NCBI GenBank assembly: GCA_900554935.1
Contig: USJF01000055.1
Span: forward strand, 1 to 7,843
DNA: 7,843 nt
DNA from: an uncultured Porphyromonas sp.
GTDB taxonomy: Bacteria; Bacteroidota; Bacteroidia; Bacteroidales; Porphyromonadaceae
Reading direction: 5' to 3'
Part shown: positions 1 through 7,059 of the stretch, piece after piece
Numbering within the stretch: position 1 is the first letter of the stretch
How the letters are laid out: each line of letters opens with the position of its first letter
The notes under the pieces: generated by a model
Database searches by the model: none
What the model saw: only the letters and a program-made list of their open reading frames with translations
Told to the model about the DNA's origin: nothing
Program-made: the position numbers and the translations under genes

Positions 1-164
1 TGACGGTCTGGTTGGAAAATAATAAGTAAATTGCACTAGTAATTTGAATCTACGATCTCAAAATATATGGTTTCTTCTTGCGACACCTATTTATTTTATG
101 TACATTTGCTAAGAGTTGCACAGATATTTGGTTTTTAACTTTTATAGAGAGTTCTGAGATACGC
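1..164. other. Non-coding left edge and 5' leader
   Basis: I find no gene here. The stretch is AT-rich and ends at the start codon of the coiled-coil gene. It holds a promoter candidate at 77-108. Reading can continue upstream in frame from the downstream gene to a TTG at 78, but the extra 29 residues (hydrophobic, Cys- and Phe-rich) do not resemble the coiled-coil body and would lie across the promoter, so I treat them as untranslated. The TGA at 1-3 could be the stop of a gene outside the window, but nothing supports that. Confidence 0.6.
77..108 (+). promoter_or_regulatory. Bacteroidetes-type promoter for the coiled-coil gene/zapA/rny
   Basis: A perfect match to the -7 consensus TAnnTTTG (TACATTTG, 101-108) is preceded by CTTG at 77-80. 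The 20-bp spacer is the one expected between the -33 TTG/TTTG and -7 boxes of the Bacteroidetes primary sigma factor. Transcription would start near 113-117, giving a leader of about 50 nt before the ATG at 165. The placement also argues against translation from the TTG at 78. Inferred from pattern only. Confidence 0.6.
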
Positions 165-467
165 ATGAGCAATGCTTATGACCAGCTTACAGAGTTGGAG
201 TTACGGATCGCGACGCTGATACGGAAGTATGGTGAGGTGCGAAAGGCATTGGACGTGAAGAGTCAGGAGTGTGATGCACTTTTGGCGAAGCAGAAAACTC
301 AGGAGGAAAAAATCAGGGGTCTGGAGCAAAGTCTGTCTATCGCGACAGTGGCAACCAGTCAATCTCCAGAAGCTAGAAGCGCATTAGAGAGTTTAGGAAA
401 GGAGTTGGATGGCATCACACAAGTGATAGACGAATGTATTACTCTGCTGGATGGTCGGATTGAGTAA
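165..467 (+). CDS. Small coiled-coil protein upstream of zapA, ZapB-like candidate
   Basis: The product is a 100-residue, charged, probably cytoplasmic protein with no signal peptide, membrane segment or catalytic motif. Residues about 6-60 read as one long helix with heptad-spaced Leu/Ile (for example LTELELRIATLI) and should form a coiled coil. A short Ala/Thr/Ser-rich linker follows, then a C-terminal amphipathic helix (about 72-100) containing IDECITLLDG. From memory, Bacteroidales genomes carry a similar small protein with an IDKCIALL-like tail just before zapA, which suggests a conserved family. I infer a role as a ZapA partner or division accessory, comparable in architecture to ZapB, but no homology is shown. 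I chose the ATG at 165 rather than the in-frame TTG at 78, because the latter puts the promoter inside the gene. It lies 50 bp before zapA on the same strand, so the two are probably co-transcribed. Confidence 0.75.
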   Translation: MSNAYDQLTELELRIATLIRKYGEVRKALDVKSQECDALLAKQKTQEEKIRGLEQSLSIATVATSQSPEARSALESLGKELDGITQVIDECITLLDGRIE

Positions 468-485
468 TTGTGAAATGGGTAATAA

Positions 486-501
486 TGCCCCTATATGGGC
501 A
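486..501 (+). other. Small hairpin between the coiled-coil gene and zapA
   Basis: TGCCC, a six-base CTATAT loop and GGGCA form a 5-bp GC-rich stem 17 nt before the zapA start. No T-run follows, so it is not an intrinsic terminator. It could modulate zapA translation or mRNA processing, or be chance. Confidence 0.35.
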
Positions 502-517
502 AGATATAAAGTGCTAA

Positions 518-829
518 ATGGGCGATAAGGTCGAGAAATATACCACAAATGTTTGGGATATTAATCTTCGCGTTGGAAGTGTTCGGATGACCCTTTCTAT
601 TCCGAGATCGCCTGAGGTAGAGCAGTCCCTAAGAAGAGCTGCAGACGAGGTGAATACCGTCATTGAGCGCTATCGGGTTGAGATGCCACACGTCGCAATG
701 GAGCAACTCATGAGTTATGTGGCGCTGGATATCGCTAATGAGTTGCAGTTGCTTCGGAAGGAGAAAGGGGAATTGAAGCTTGAGGAGCGTCTGAGGCAAT
801 TAAATAGATCTCTTGAAGAGACGATTTAG
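518..829 (+). CDS. zapA: Cell division protein ZapA
   Basis: ZapA binds FtsZ and promotes bundling of its filaments into the Z ring at midcell. The 103-residue product has the family's usual length and layout. An N-terminal FtsZ-binding head (about 13-60) has a beta hairpin followed by [19 protein letters not shown], matching the Bacteroidetes pattern of 'IPR..E...RRAA..IN'. A helix follows with [20 protein letters not shown] (about 70-89), corresponding to the family's 'LLAMAALDIA' segment. A C-terminal charged coiled-coil helix (about 80-103) would mediate dimer or tetramer formation. The ATG at 518 places the head at the normal distance from the N-terminus, with no better start. Upstream is the coiled-coil gene, and rny follows 95 bp after the stop; this order matches what I recall from Bacteroidales. 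Family assignment is from motif memory. Confidence 0.85.
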   Translation: MGDKVEKYTTNVWDINLRVGSVRMTLSIPRSPEVEQSLRRAADEVNTVIERYRVEMPHVAMEQLMSYVALDIANELQLLRKEKGELKLEERLRQLNRSLEETI

Positions 830-863
830 CTAAGTTTAAGGCACAAAAAATTTATTACCTACT

Positions 864-902
864 TCCACAATGCGAGAGAGAGACGCAAGCAGACTTTGTG
901 GA
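864..902 (+). other. Bulged inverted repeat in the rny leader
   Basis: TCCACAATGCG (864-874) pairs with CGCA (884-887) and, after an 8-nt bulge, with TTGTGGA (896-902). This gives 11 bp in two stacked stems around an AGAGAGAGA loop. It ends 22 nt before the rny start at 925. Only a mixed A/T stretch follows (TATTTTTA), so it is a poor terminator. It may be an RNA leader structure. I found no credible promoter in the 830-924 gap, so rny probably relies on transcription from upstream. Confidence 0.45.
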
Positions 903-924
903 TATTTTTAGTGGTGAAATCAAA

Positions 925-2502
925 ATGCAGATAATCATCGTAGCAGTAGCGATTGCACTAGCCATATTGGCTATCGGCGGTGTAATCCTTTGGAAAAACA
1001 TTTGGAAGACGCTCAGAGAGAGAGCTAAGGAGGAGAGGGATAGCTATATCGATCAGGCTAAAGAGGATATAGAGATTCTTCGCAAGGATCGGCTCTTAGA
1101 GGTCAAGGAGCAAGCACTTCAAAAGCGAGCTGAGCTAGAGGAAGAAATGTCGGCCTGGAAGAGCAAGGTGCAGAGTGCTGAAGCTCGTATTCAGAGTCAA
1201 GATGCCAAGCTCAAGAATAGGGAGCAATCGCTTAATAAGCAGCAGAATGACCTTAATGCCAAGACCGCTGAAGTAGAGAAGTTGGAGACTCAGTTGCAGC
1301 AACAACTTCAAGTGACTCAGCAGCAAGAAGAGGAGCTATCAAAAAAGAAGCAAGAGGCTGAAAAGAAGTTGGAGCAAATCTGTGGCCTTTCGGCAGAAGA
1401 TGCCAAGGCACAATTGATAGAGAGTATACGCGATGAAGCCCGGGCTAGTGCTGCAGCTTATGTCAATGAGATTGTGGAAGAGGCTCGTATGACCGCCAAT
1501 CAAGAGGCTAAAAAGCTGGTGGTGAAAAGTATTCAGCGTATCGCTACTGAGACGGCGATAGAAAATGCAGTGACCGTTTTCCACATTGAAAATGACGAGA
1601 TGAAGGGCCGCATTATTGGTAGAGAGGGTCGTAATATACGTGCTCTTGAAGCTGCCACTGGTGTGGAGGTGATCGTGGATGATACTCCAGAGGCGATTGT
1701 ATTGAGTTGCTTTGACCCTGTCCGTCGTGAGATCGCTCGTCTTACACTTTATCAACTGGTGCAGGATGGTCGTATTCACCCCGCTCGTATTGAAGAGGTG
1801 GCTGCTAAGGTTAAGAGCCAGATAGAGGATGAGATTATTGAGACAGGTAAGCGGACGGTGATAGACCTAGGTATTCACGGTATGCACCCTGAGCTAGTTC
1901 GCCTAGTGGGTAAGATGAAGTACCGCTCTAGCTATGGCCAGAATCTACTCCAGCACGCTAGGGAGACTGCCAATCTTTGTGCTGTAATGGCGAGTGAGAT
2001 AGGCCTCAATCCTAAGCGAGCTATGCGCGCAGGTCTTCTTCACGATATTGGAAAGGTGAGCGATGAAGAGCCAGAGCTACCTCACGCTATCTTGGGAATG
2101 AAGCTGTGTGAGAAGTACAAGGAGAAACCCGATGTATGCAATGCCGTGGGGTCGCACCACGAAGAAGTGGAGATGGAGACCCTGATAGCACCTATTGTAC
2201 AAGCTTGTGATGCTATTAGTGGAGCAAGACCTGGGGCAAGACGTGAGATAGCTGAGGCATATGTGAAGCGTCTCAATGATCTTGAGAAGTTGGCGCTCTC
2301 TTATCCTGGTGTGATAAAGACTTATGCGATCCAGGCAGGACGTGAATTACGTGTGATTGTAGGTGCCGATAAGATGGATGATGCGCAGGTACAACAGCTA
2401 TCAGGTGAGATAGCTCAGAGGATCCAGGATGAGATGACCTATCCAGGACAGGTTAAGATTACAGTGATTCGAGAGACTAGAGCCGTTGCTTTTGCAAAGT
2501 GA
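925..2502 (+). CDS. rny: Ribonuclease Y
   Basis: RNase Y is a membrane-anchored endoribonuclease that starts the decay and processing of many mRNAs. The 525-residue product shows the whole family architecture. An N-terminal membrane segment (about 2-24, [20 protein letters not shown]) is followed by a long charged coiled coil (about 28-195, rich in Gln, Glu and Lys). A KH RNA-binding domain carries [15 protein letters not shown] (228-242). The HD metal-dependent domain has His344 (in QHARET), the HD pair His373-Asp374 (in LLHDIGK), His411-His412 (in SHHEE) and Asp429, followed by the family signature ARPGARRE. The length is normal and no key residue is missing. I chose the ATG at 925 because it puts the membrane helix at the very N-terminus, as in other Bacteroidetes members; an in-frame GTG at 898 would add nine residues and lies inside a predicted stem. 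The gene ends 33 bp before a strong terminator. Confidence 0.96.
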   Translation: MQIIIVAVAIALAILAIGGVILWKNIWKTLRERAKEERDSYIDQAKEDIEILRKDRLLEVKEQALQKRAELEEEMSAWKSKVQSAEARIQSQDAKLKNREQSLNKQQNDLNAKTAEVEKLETQLQQQLQVTQQQEEELSKKKQEAEKKLEQICGLSAEDAKAQLIESIRDEARASAAAYVNEIVEEARMTANQEAKKLVVKSIQRIATETAIENAVTVFHIENDEMKGRIIGREGRNIRALEAATGVEVIVDDTPEAIVLSCFDPVRREIARLTLYQLVQDGRIHPARIEEVAAKVKSQIEDEIIETGKRTVIDLGIHGMHPELVRLVGKMKYRSSYGQNLLQHARETANLCAVMASEIGLNPKRAMRAGLLHDIGKVSDEEPELPHAILGMKLCEKYKEKPDVCNAVGSHHEEVEMETLIAPIVQACDAISGARPGARREIAEAYVKRLNDLEKLALSYPGVIKTYAIQAGRELRVIVGADKMDDAQVQQLSGEIAQRIQDEMTYPGQVKITVIRETRAVAFAK

Positions 2503-2535
2503 TGTGATTTGAAGCTAGCAAATAAATCTTATTGG

Positions 2536-2572
2536 GGAGTGTATCAACGGAGTTTGGTACACTCCTTTTTTT
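2536..2572 (+). terminator. Intrinsic terminator after rny
   Basis: GGAGTGTATCAA (2536-2547) pairs with TTGGTACACTCC (2554-2565), giving a 12-bp stem with one G-T pair and a six-base loop. It is followed directly by seven T residues (2566-2572). This is a textbook Rho-independent terminator closing the coiled-coil gene/zapA/rny unit. Confidence 0.93.
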
Positions 2573-2589
2573 GTAGCCTTCTATGAAGC

Positions 2590-2682
2590 TCAAATGTTTC
2601 TTACCTGAAGTCAAAATGTTTCTTACCTGAAGTCAAAATGTTTCTTACCTAAAGTCAAAATGTTTCTTACCTGAAGTCAAAA
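2590..2682. repeat. Tandem array of 21-22-bp direct repeats, four units plus partials
   Basis: Units lie at 2590-2610 (21 bp, one A missing), 2611-2632, 2633-2654 (one G to A change at 2651) and 2655-2676. Each starts TCAAAATG (TCAAATG in the first) and ends CTGAAG, or CTAAAG in the third. A fifth unit is cut off after TCAAAA (2677-2682), and a degraded start of one may lie at 2579-2588 (TTCTATGAAG). The units abut with no spacers, so this is not a CRISPR. Near identity suggests recent expansion by slippage or recombination. The array lies between a terminator and the panD promoter. From memory, short tandem arrays of similar unit length occur in Porphyromonas gingivalis, but I cannot say this is the same family. 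Confidence 0.95.
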
Positions 2683-2724
2683 GCTTTGATACAAGAGTAA
2701 AAGTTTCAATGCTCGAACTAGCCA

Positions 2725-2740
2725 AAATATAGCTATATTT
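2725..2740. promoter_or_regulatory. Perfect 16-bp palindrome upstream of panD
   Basis: AAATATAGCTATATTT reads the same on both strands, centred between 2732 and 2733. It ends 3 bp before the candidate -7 box (2744-2751), in the spacer and -33 zone where a dimeric regulator could block or recruit RNA polymerase. It is AT-rich, so some chance of coincidence remains. No regulator gene is next to it. Confidence 0.5.
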
Positions 2741-2773
2741 AGTTATCTTTGTACGCTTATAGTGATAACTATA
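2740..2773. promoter_or_regulatory. Nested inverted repeats over the panD transcription start
   Basis: TAGTTATC (2740-2747) and GATAACTA (2764-2771) form 8-bp arms 16 bp apart that enclose the -7 box and the expected start site. Within the right half, TATAGT (2758-2763), GATA and ACTATA (2768-2773) form a second, smaller inverted repeat. These may be operator half-sites or leader RNA structure. They partly compete with one another, so not all can form together. Confidence 0.45.
2744..2751 (+). promoter_or_regulatory. Candidate -7 box of the panD operon promoter
   Basis: TATCTTTG matches the Bacteroidetes -7 consensus TAnnTTTG exactly. Transcription would begin near 2757-2760, leaving a leader of about 35 nt before panD. 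No TTTG or TTG lies at the expected -33 distance (about 2720-2724 reads AGCCA), so the promoter may be weak or need an activator. Confidence 0.5.
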
Positions 2774-2792
2774 TAATAGACGCAGAATAAAT

Positions 2793-3143
2793 ATGCTATT
2801 AAGTATGATGAAATCCAAGATCCACCGAGTGAGAGTGACGGATGCCAATCTCAACTATATCGGTAGTATAACCGTGGATGTGGACTTGATGGAGGCTGCA
2901 CACCTTTTACCTAATGAAAAGGTGCAAGTGGTCAATAATAATAATGGAGCTAGGATCGAAACCTATGTAATTGAGGGCGAAAGAGGTAGTGGCGTGATAT
3001 GCCTTAATGGCGCTGCTGCTCGCCATTTCCAGCCCGATGATATCGTGCTGATTATATCCTATGCATTAATGACGGAAGAGGAGGCAAAGGTATATAAGCC
3101 TGTGGTGATTTTCCCAGATACAGAAACAAATAAACTTAGATAA
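2793..3143 (+). CDS. panD: Aspartate 1-decarboxylase
   Basis: PanD converts L-aspartate to beta-alanine for pantothenate and coenzyme A synthesis. It is a cytoplasmic tetramer made as a proenzyme that cuts itself to create a pyruvoyl cofactor. The 116-residue product shows the cleavage site Gly24-Ser25 in YIGSITVD, plus Lys9, Tyr22, Arg54, Thr57 and Tyr58, all at the positions known from Escherichia coli PanD. LNGAAAR (71-77) is the conserved loop. Length and the ATG at 2793 agree with Bacteroidetes homologues, whose N-terminus is equally long before the KSKIHRV motif. panC, the usual partner, is not adjacent here; argS follows after 1 bp. A candidate promoter with nested inverted repeats lies directly upstream. 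Confidence 0.97.
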   Translation: MLLSMMKSKIHRVRVTDANLNYIGSITVDVDLMEAAHLLPNEKVQVVNNNNGARIETYVIEGERGSGVICLNGAAARHFQPDDIVLIISYALMTEEEAKVYKPVVIFPDTETNKLR

Positions 3144-3144
3144 G

Positions 3145-4935
3145 ATGAAGTACACAAGTATAGAGACGAAGCTAAGCAAGGCACTTTGCGAAGTACTTAA
3201 TAACCTTTATGGGGTGGCTGAGACCTCTTTGGCAGTAACTCCAACGAGAAAGGAATTTGAAGGCGATTATACCTTTGTGGTTTTCCCTTACCTTCGTCAA
3301 AGTAAGAAAACTCCAGAGGCAACGGCAACGGAGGTGGGTAATGCACTTTTGGAGCAGTTCGGTACCATTTGCAAGGGCTATAATGTGGTGAAGGGCTTTT
3401 TGAATATTGAGCTCCAACCATCTCTTTTCGCTGACCAGCTAGAGGAGATGAAGGGGGTGCAAAACTATGGTTTTTCTGAAGTTGCTTCTGATGCGCCTCT
3501 TTACATGGTGGAGTATTCATCTCCAAATACCAATAAACCTCTGCACTTAGGGCATATTCGGAATAATCTACTTGGATATAGTATCTCTAAGATATTGGAG
3601 GCTAATGGCAAGCGAGTAGTAAAGACCAATATAGTCAATGACCGTGGTATCCACATCTGCAAGTCTATGCTAGCTTGGCAAAAGTGGGGCAACGGCGCCA
3701 CTCCAGATAGCTCTAAAATGAAGGGAGACCACTTGGTAGGAGATTACTATGTGTTATTCGATAAGCATTATAAGGCGGAGCTGAAGGAGCTAGAGGCCAA
3801 AGGATTAACTCCTGAAGAGGCTGAGAAGCAGAGCTCGCTCATGCAGGAGGCAAGGGCGATGCTTAAGAAGTGGGAAGCTGGTGATGAGGAGGTCCGTGCT
3901 TTATGGAAAAGCATGAATAGCTGGGTATATAAAGGCTTTGATGAGACTTATAAGAGACTGGGAGTGGACTTTGATAAGATATATTATGAGAGTGACACCT
4001 ATCTTGTCGGTAAGCATGAGGTACTGCGAGGATTGAAGGAGGGCCTTTTTGTGCAAGATCCAGATGGATCGGTATGGGCTGATTTGACGCCAGAAGGGTA
4101 CGATCGTAAGATCCTTTTGCGTGCCGATGGGACTTCAGTCTACATTACTCAAGATATTGGAACTGCTAAGTTGAGGTACGAGGATTATCCTATTGATCAA
4201 ATGATCTATGTGGTAGGTAATGAGCAGGATTACCACTTTCAGGTACTTTCTATTATTCTCGATAAATTGGGATATTCTTTCGGAAAGGATTTGAAGCACT
4301 TCTCCTATGGAATGGTGGAGCTTCCCGATGGCAAGATGAAGAGTCGAGAAGGTACAGTCGTTGATGCTGATGACTTGATGGATAGGATGATTGAAACAGC
4401 ACTTGAGGCTTCGGAAGGTCAAGGAAGAGCTGTGGAAATGTCAGAGGATGAGCGAAAAGAGATGGCTCGTAAGGTGGGGCTAGGTGCTTTGAAGTACTTC
4501 TTGCTGAAGGTGGAACCACGTAAGAATATGCTTTTTGACCCTAAGGAGTCTATTGACTTCAACGGCAATACGGGTCCATTTATACAGTATACTTATGCAC
4601 GTATCCAGAGCATTATGCGCAAAGCAGAGGAAGTGGACTTCCATGCCAAGCACCAAGTGGCAGAGCTCCTACCTAAGGAGGTGGAGCTTGTAAAGCGACT
4701 GAATGAATTTGGAGAAGTGGTAAAGCAGGCGGGTGATGAGCTCAATCCTAGTCTGATAGCAAGCTATGCGTATGACTTAGGAAAGCAATTCAATCAATTC
4801 TATCATGATCACTCGATTCTCAATGAACCAGATGAATCAATTAGACACCAGAGACTTTTGCTCGCCTTTCTTACAAGTGAGGTGCTCAAGAATGCTGTAG
4901 GATTATTGGGTATAGAAATGCCTGAAAAGATGTAA
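3145..4935 (+). CDS. argS: Arginyl-tRNA synthetase
   Basis: This class I synthetase joins arginine to tRNA-Arg in the cytoplasm for translation. The 596-residue product has, in order, an N-terminal additional domain with tRNA-binding features (about 1-110), the catalytic Rossmann fold with SSPNTNKPLHLGHIRNN (HIGH motif as HLGH, 134-137), a helical insertion (about 180-260), the KMSKS-like loop GKMKSREGT (KMKSR, 397-401), and the C-terminal alpha-helical anticodon-binding domain (about 470-596, including FIQYTYARIQSI). The length is normal and the ending MPEKM is close to the usual ArgS terminus. The ATG at 3145 is one base after the panD stop, which points to translational coupling, and the dCMP deaminase gene follows after 8 bp. 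Confidence 0.98.
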   Translation: MKYTSIETKLSKALCEVLNNLYGVAETSLAVTPTRKEFEGDYTFVVFPYLRQSKKTPEATATEVGNALLEQFGTICKGYNVVKGFLNIELQPSLFADQLEEMKGVQNYGFSEVASDAPLYMVEYSSPNTNKPLHLGHIRNNLLGYSISKILEANGKRVVKTNIVNDRGIHICKSMLAWQKWGNGATPDSSKMKGDHLVGDYYVLFDKHYKAELKELEAKGLTPEEAEKQSSLMQEARAMLKKWEAGDEEVRALWKSMNSWVYKGFDETYKRLGVDFDKIYYESDTYLVGKHEVLRGLKEGLFVQDPDGSVWADLTPEGYDRKILLRADGTSVYITQDIGTAKLRYEDYPIDQMIYVVGNEQDYHFQVLSIILDKLGYSFGKDLKHFSYGMVELPDGKMKSREGTVVDADDLMDRMIETALEASEGQGRAVEMSEDERKEMARKVGLGALKYFLLKVEPRKNMLFDPKESIDFNGNTGPFIQYTYARIQSIMRKAEEVDFHAKHQVAELLPKEVELVKRLNEFGEVVKQAGDELNPSLIASYAYDLGKQFNQFYHDHSILNEPDESIRHQRLLLAFLTSEVLKNAVGLLGIEMPEKM

Positions 4936-4943
4936 TATGTGGT

Positions 4944-5378
4944 ATGTCGGGAAGTGATAAAGATCGTGAAGTAGATCTTCGCTATCTAAGGATGGCGGAG
5001 ATATGGGCCGAAAATTCTTACTGTAAGAGGCTGCAGGTAGGTGCCCTCCTTGTAAAGGATAAGATGATTATCTCTGACGGATATAATGGTACTCCCTCTG
5101 GCTTTGAAAATCGCTGCGAAGATGAGGATAATAGGACCTTCCCCTATGTCCTACATGCAGAGGCAAATGCGATCACTAAGGTAGCTGGGAGCAATAATAA
5201 TAGCCGAGGCGCTACTGTCTATGTGACGCATGCTCCCTGTTTAGAGTGCTCTAAGCTAATTATCCAAGCTGGAATAAAGAGAGTAGTATACTCGCAAGAG
5301 TATCGGCTTACTGAGGGAGTTGATCTTTTGAGAAAGGCAGGTATAGAGGTAGAGTGTTTACCACTCAATAAGAAGTGA
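4944..5378 (+). CDS. dCMP deaminase family protein (ComEB-like)
   Basis: The product belongs to the zinc-dependent cytidine/deoxycytidylate deaminase superfamily and most likely converts dCMP to dUMP, feeding thymidylate synthesis in the cytoplasm. In its 144 residues, HAEANA (71-76) supplies the zinc ligand His71 and the proton-transfer residue Glu73, and APCLEC (97-102) supplies ligands Cys99 and Cys102. GYNGTPSGF (46-54) is the substrate-side loop typical of the dCMP deaminase/ComEB branch rather than of tRNA or free-cytidine deaminases. It is not fused to another domain. In Bacillus a member of this family (ComEB) sits in the competence operon, but no competence gene is adjacent here. The neighbours argS (8 bp) and the S41 protease gene (4 bp) suggest one operon. 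In vivo substrate choice is inferred. Confidence 0.9.
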   Translation: MSGSDKDREVDLRYLRMAEIWAENSYCKRLQVGALLVKDKMIISDGYNGTPSGFENRCEDEDNRTFPYVLHAEANAITKVAGSNNNSRGATVYVTHAPCLECSKLIIQAGIKRVVYSQEYRLTEGVDLLRKAGIEVECLPLNKK

Positions 5379-5382
5379 AATT

Positions 5383-7059
5383 ATGAAGAAGTGGGTCAAA
5401 GTGGCATCTGTGTGCCTATTGCTTTTGCTATTCTTGATAGGCGGTTTCTTTATGGGTCTTTATATGAAGTCAAGAAATCCCTTGATGCGTGCCGTGACAC
5501 CTATGGATAAGCTCAAGGCAACGCTCCAGATGATTTCTGAAAATTATGTGGATAGTGTAGACCCTGATGAGTTGGTATCGGAGCTTATACCGATGCTCAT
5601 TGGACAGTTGGATCCGCACTCTACCTATCTCACTGCTGAGCAGCGAAAGGCAGAGCAGGAGTCACTAGATGGGTATTTCTATGGTATAGGTATTACTTTT
5701 AATACGATTATTGATACCGCTGTGGTGATTCAGACCATTCCTAATGGACCGTCAGATATCGCAGGGCTAAAACCAGGAGATAGAATCGTAAGTGTCGATG
5801 GTCGCGATGTGACAGGTCACTCTATTACGCCCGATTCTGTGAGGACCCTTCTCAAAGGTGAAAAGGGGACCATTGTTACCTTAGGTATTCGGCCCTACAA
5901 CAGTGAGGTGCTCTCTCAAGTGAAAGTCAAGAGAGGAGTGGTTAATACCAACTCCGTTGATGCAGCTCTTATGGTGAACGACTCTCTCGGCTTTATTCGT
6001 GTGAGCTCATTTGGAATGTCGACCTACGACGACTTTATGCAGGCTGTAGCTAAGTTGCGGAGAGAGGGGGCTAAGGGCTTGATATTAGATCTTCGAGATA
6101 ATCCTGGAGGTCTGATGCAAGCAGCTCTTCAGATTGCCAATGAAGTATTGCCTCGTAATAGCTTAATAATCTATACCGATGGAGCTCATCAAAAACGGAG
6201 TGATATTTATAGCGATGGTACAGGGACACTCATTGGTTTCCCTATCTATGTATTAATGAATGAGCTCTCTGCCTCTTCATCTGAGATAGTGAGTGGAGCT
6301 CTTCAGGATAATGATGCTGGCATTATTATCGGTCGTCGTAGCTTCGGAAAGGGACTAGTTCAGAAGCCATTTGAATACTACGATGGCAGTTCTGTCCACC
6401 TTACGATTGCGAGGTATCATACTGCTTCTGGTAGATCCATTCAGAGAGATTACCAGCTCGGAGGAGATGAAGAGTATGCGCATGATTGGATAGATAGAGT
6501 GTTAGGAGGTGAGATGTTCTCCGCTGATAGTATCAAGATAAATCGCGACTTAGTTTATCATACCAAAGCTGGCCGTGAAGTGTATGGTGGCGGTGGTATT
6601 ATGCCAGATAGGTTTGTAGCTCGTGATACTATCGGTATGAATAGCTACTATGCAGAAGTACTTAATAGGGGAATACTCCATCAGTTTGCATTTATTTATG
6701 CAGATCGTCATCGTGACCTATTGAAGCGACTGGAGGATTCTCAGAATGTATATAGATTTTTGGATAATCAGGGGTTGGTATGGCAGCTAGCCACATTTGC
6801 GCAGTCTAAGGGCGTACCACGAAGAAGTTATCTTATTTCTCAGGCAGAAGCCCCGCTCAATAATGTATTATACCCTCTCATTATCGACTATCTCTATGGC
6901 CAGAAAGAGTCGTGGCGTATTCGATGCTACAGTGATTCAATGGTAAAACAGGCAGAGGAACTGTTTTCTCAAGGCGTGTATTCTCCAGTTGCATTGCCAG
7001 CACTAGCTACAAGTTTAACCGAAATGAGCGATAGCACCAATGGAGAAGAAAGAGATTAG
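5383..7059 (+). CDS. S41 family carboxyl-terminal processing peptidase
   Basis: This is a serine protease of the CtpA/Prc type, expected to act in the periplasm on C-termini of envelope proteins. The 558-residue product starts with a Lys-rich tip and a hydrophobic helix (about 7-27) that works as a signal peptide or membrane anchor; I see no lipobox. A short helical region (about 40-90) leads to a PDZ domain (about 90-180, ligand loop YGIGI at 100-104). The S41 core follows, with LDLRDNPGG (235-243) and the Ser-Lys-Gln triad Ser298 (in SASSSEI), Lys323 (in SFGKG) and Gln327; the Ser-Lys spacing of 25 fits the family. Residues about 360-558 form a long C-terminal region, common in Bacteroidetes members, with no domain I recognise. 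Its stop overlaps the next gene by 20 bp. Its natural substrates are unknown. Confidence 0.95.
   Translation: MKKWVKVASVCLLLLLFLIGGFFMGLYMKSRNPLMRAVTPMDKLKATLQMISENYVDSVDPDELVSELIPMLIGQLDPHSTYLTAEQRKAEQESLDGYFYGIGITFNTIIDTAVVIQTIPNGPSDIAGLKPGDRIVSVDGRDVTGHSITPDSVRTLLKGEKGTIVTLGIRPYNSEVLSQVKVKRGVVNTNSVDAALMVNDSLGFIRVSSFGMSTYDDFMQAVAKLRREGAKGLILDLRDNPGGLMQAALQIANEVLPRNSLIIYTDGAHQKRSDIYSDGTGTLIGFPIYVLMNELSASSSEIVSGALQDNDAGIIIGRRSFGKGLVQKPFEYYDGSSVHLTIARYHTASGRSIQRDYQLGGDEEYAHDWIDRVLGGEMFSADSIKINRDLVYHTKAGREVYGGGGIMPDRFVARDTIGMNSYYAEVLNRGILHQFAFIYADRHRDLLKRLEDSQNVYRFLDNQGLVWQLATFAQSKGVPRRSYLISQAEAPLNNVLYPLIIDYLYGQKESWRIRCYSDSMVKQAEELFSQGVYSPVALPALATSLTEMSDSTNGEERD

Larger units (their letters stand above)
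2503..2792. other. Intergenic region between rny and panD
   Basis: This 290-bp gap holds no gene. In order it contains the rny terminator, a tandem repeat array, an AT-rich stretch, a 16-bp palindrome, a -7-like box and smaller inverted repeats before panD. Open frames across it on the minus strand read through the repeats and have no protein-like composition. Confidence 0.8.

Noticed and set aside
830..924. 6S RNA gene downstream of zapA, as in enterobacteria
   Set aside because: The gap is 95 nt, about half the usual 6S length, and the hairpin there does not form the long stem with a central bubble. The zapA/cyclo-ligase pairing in one window is also not adjacent, so it is probably coincidence.
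898..924. GTG at 898 as the start of rny
   Set aside because: It would add nine residues before the membrane helix, which normally begins at the N-terminus, and it lies within a predicted stem.
2221..2250. Short near-direct repeat (GCAAGAC twice) inside rny
   Set aside because: It encodes the conserved [10 protein letters not shown] motif of RNase Y; the similarity follows from the protein sequence.
1135..2276. Minus-strand open frames across rny
   Set aside because: They are low-complexity antisense reads of the coiled-coil and catalytic parts of a certain gene, with no family resemblance.
2590..2682. CRISPR array
   Set aside because: The units are directly adjacent with no unique spacers, and no cas gene is in the window.
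2645..2854. Minus-strand frame of 69 codons through the repeats and the panD start
   Set aside because: It translates tandem repeat and promoter DNA, overlaps panD and has no protein-like pattern.
3172..4519. Minus-strand open frames across argS
   Set aside because: They lie wholly within argS, have odd composition and overlap one another; they are shadows of the real frame.
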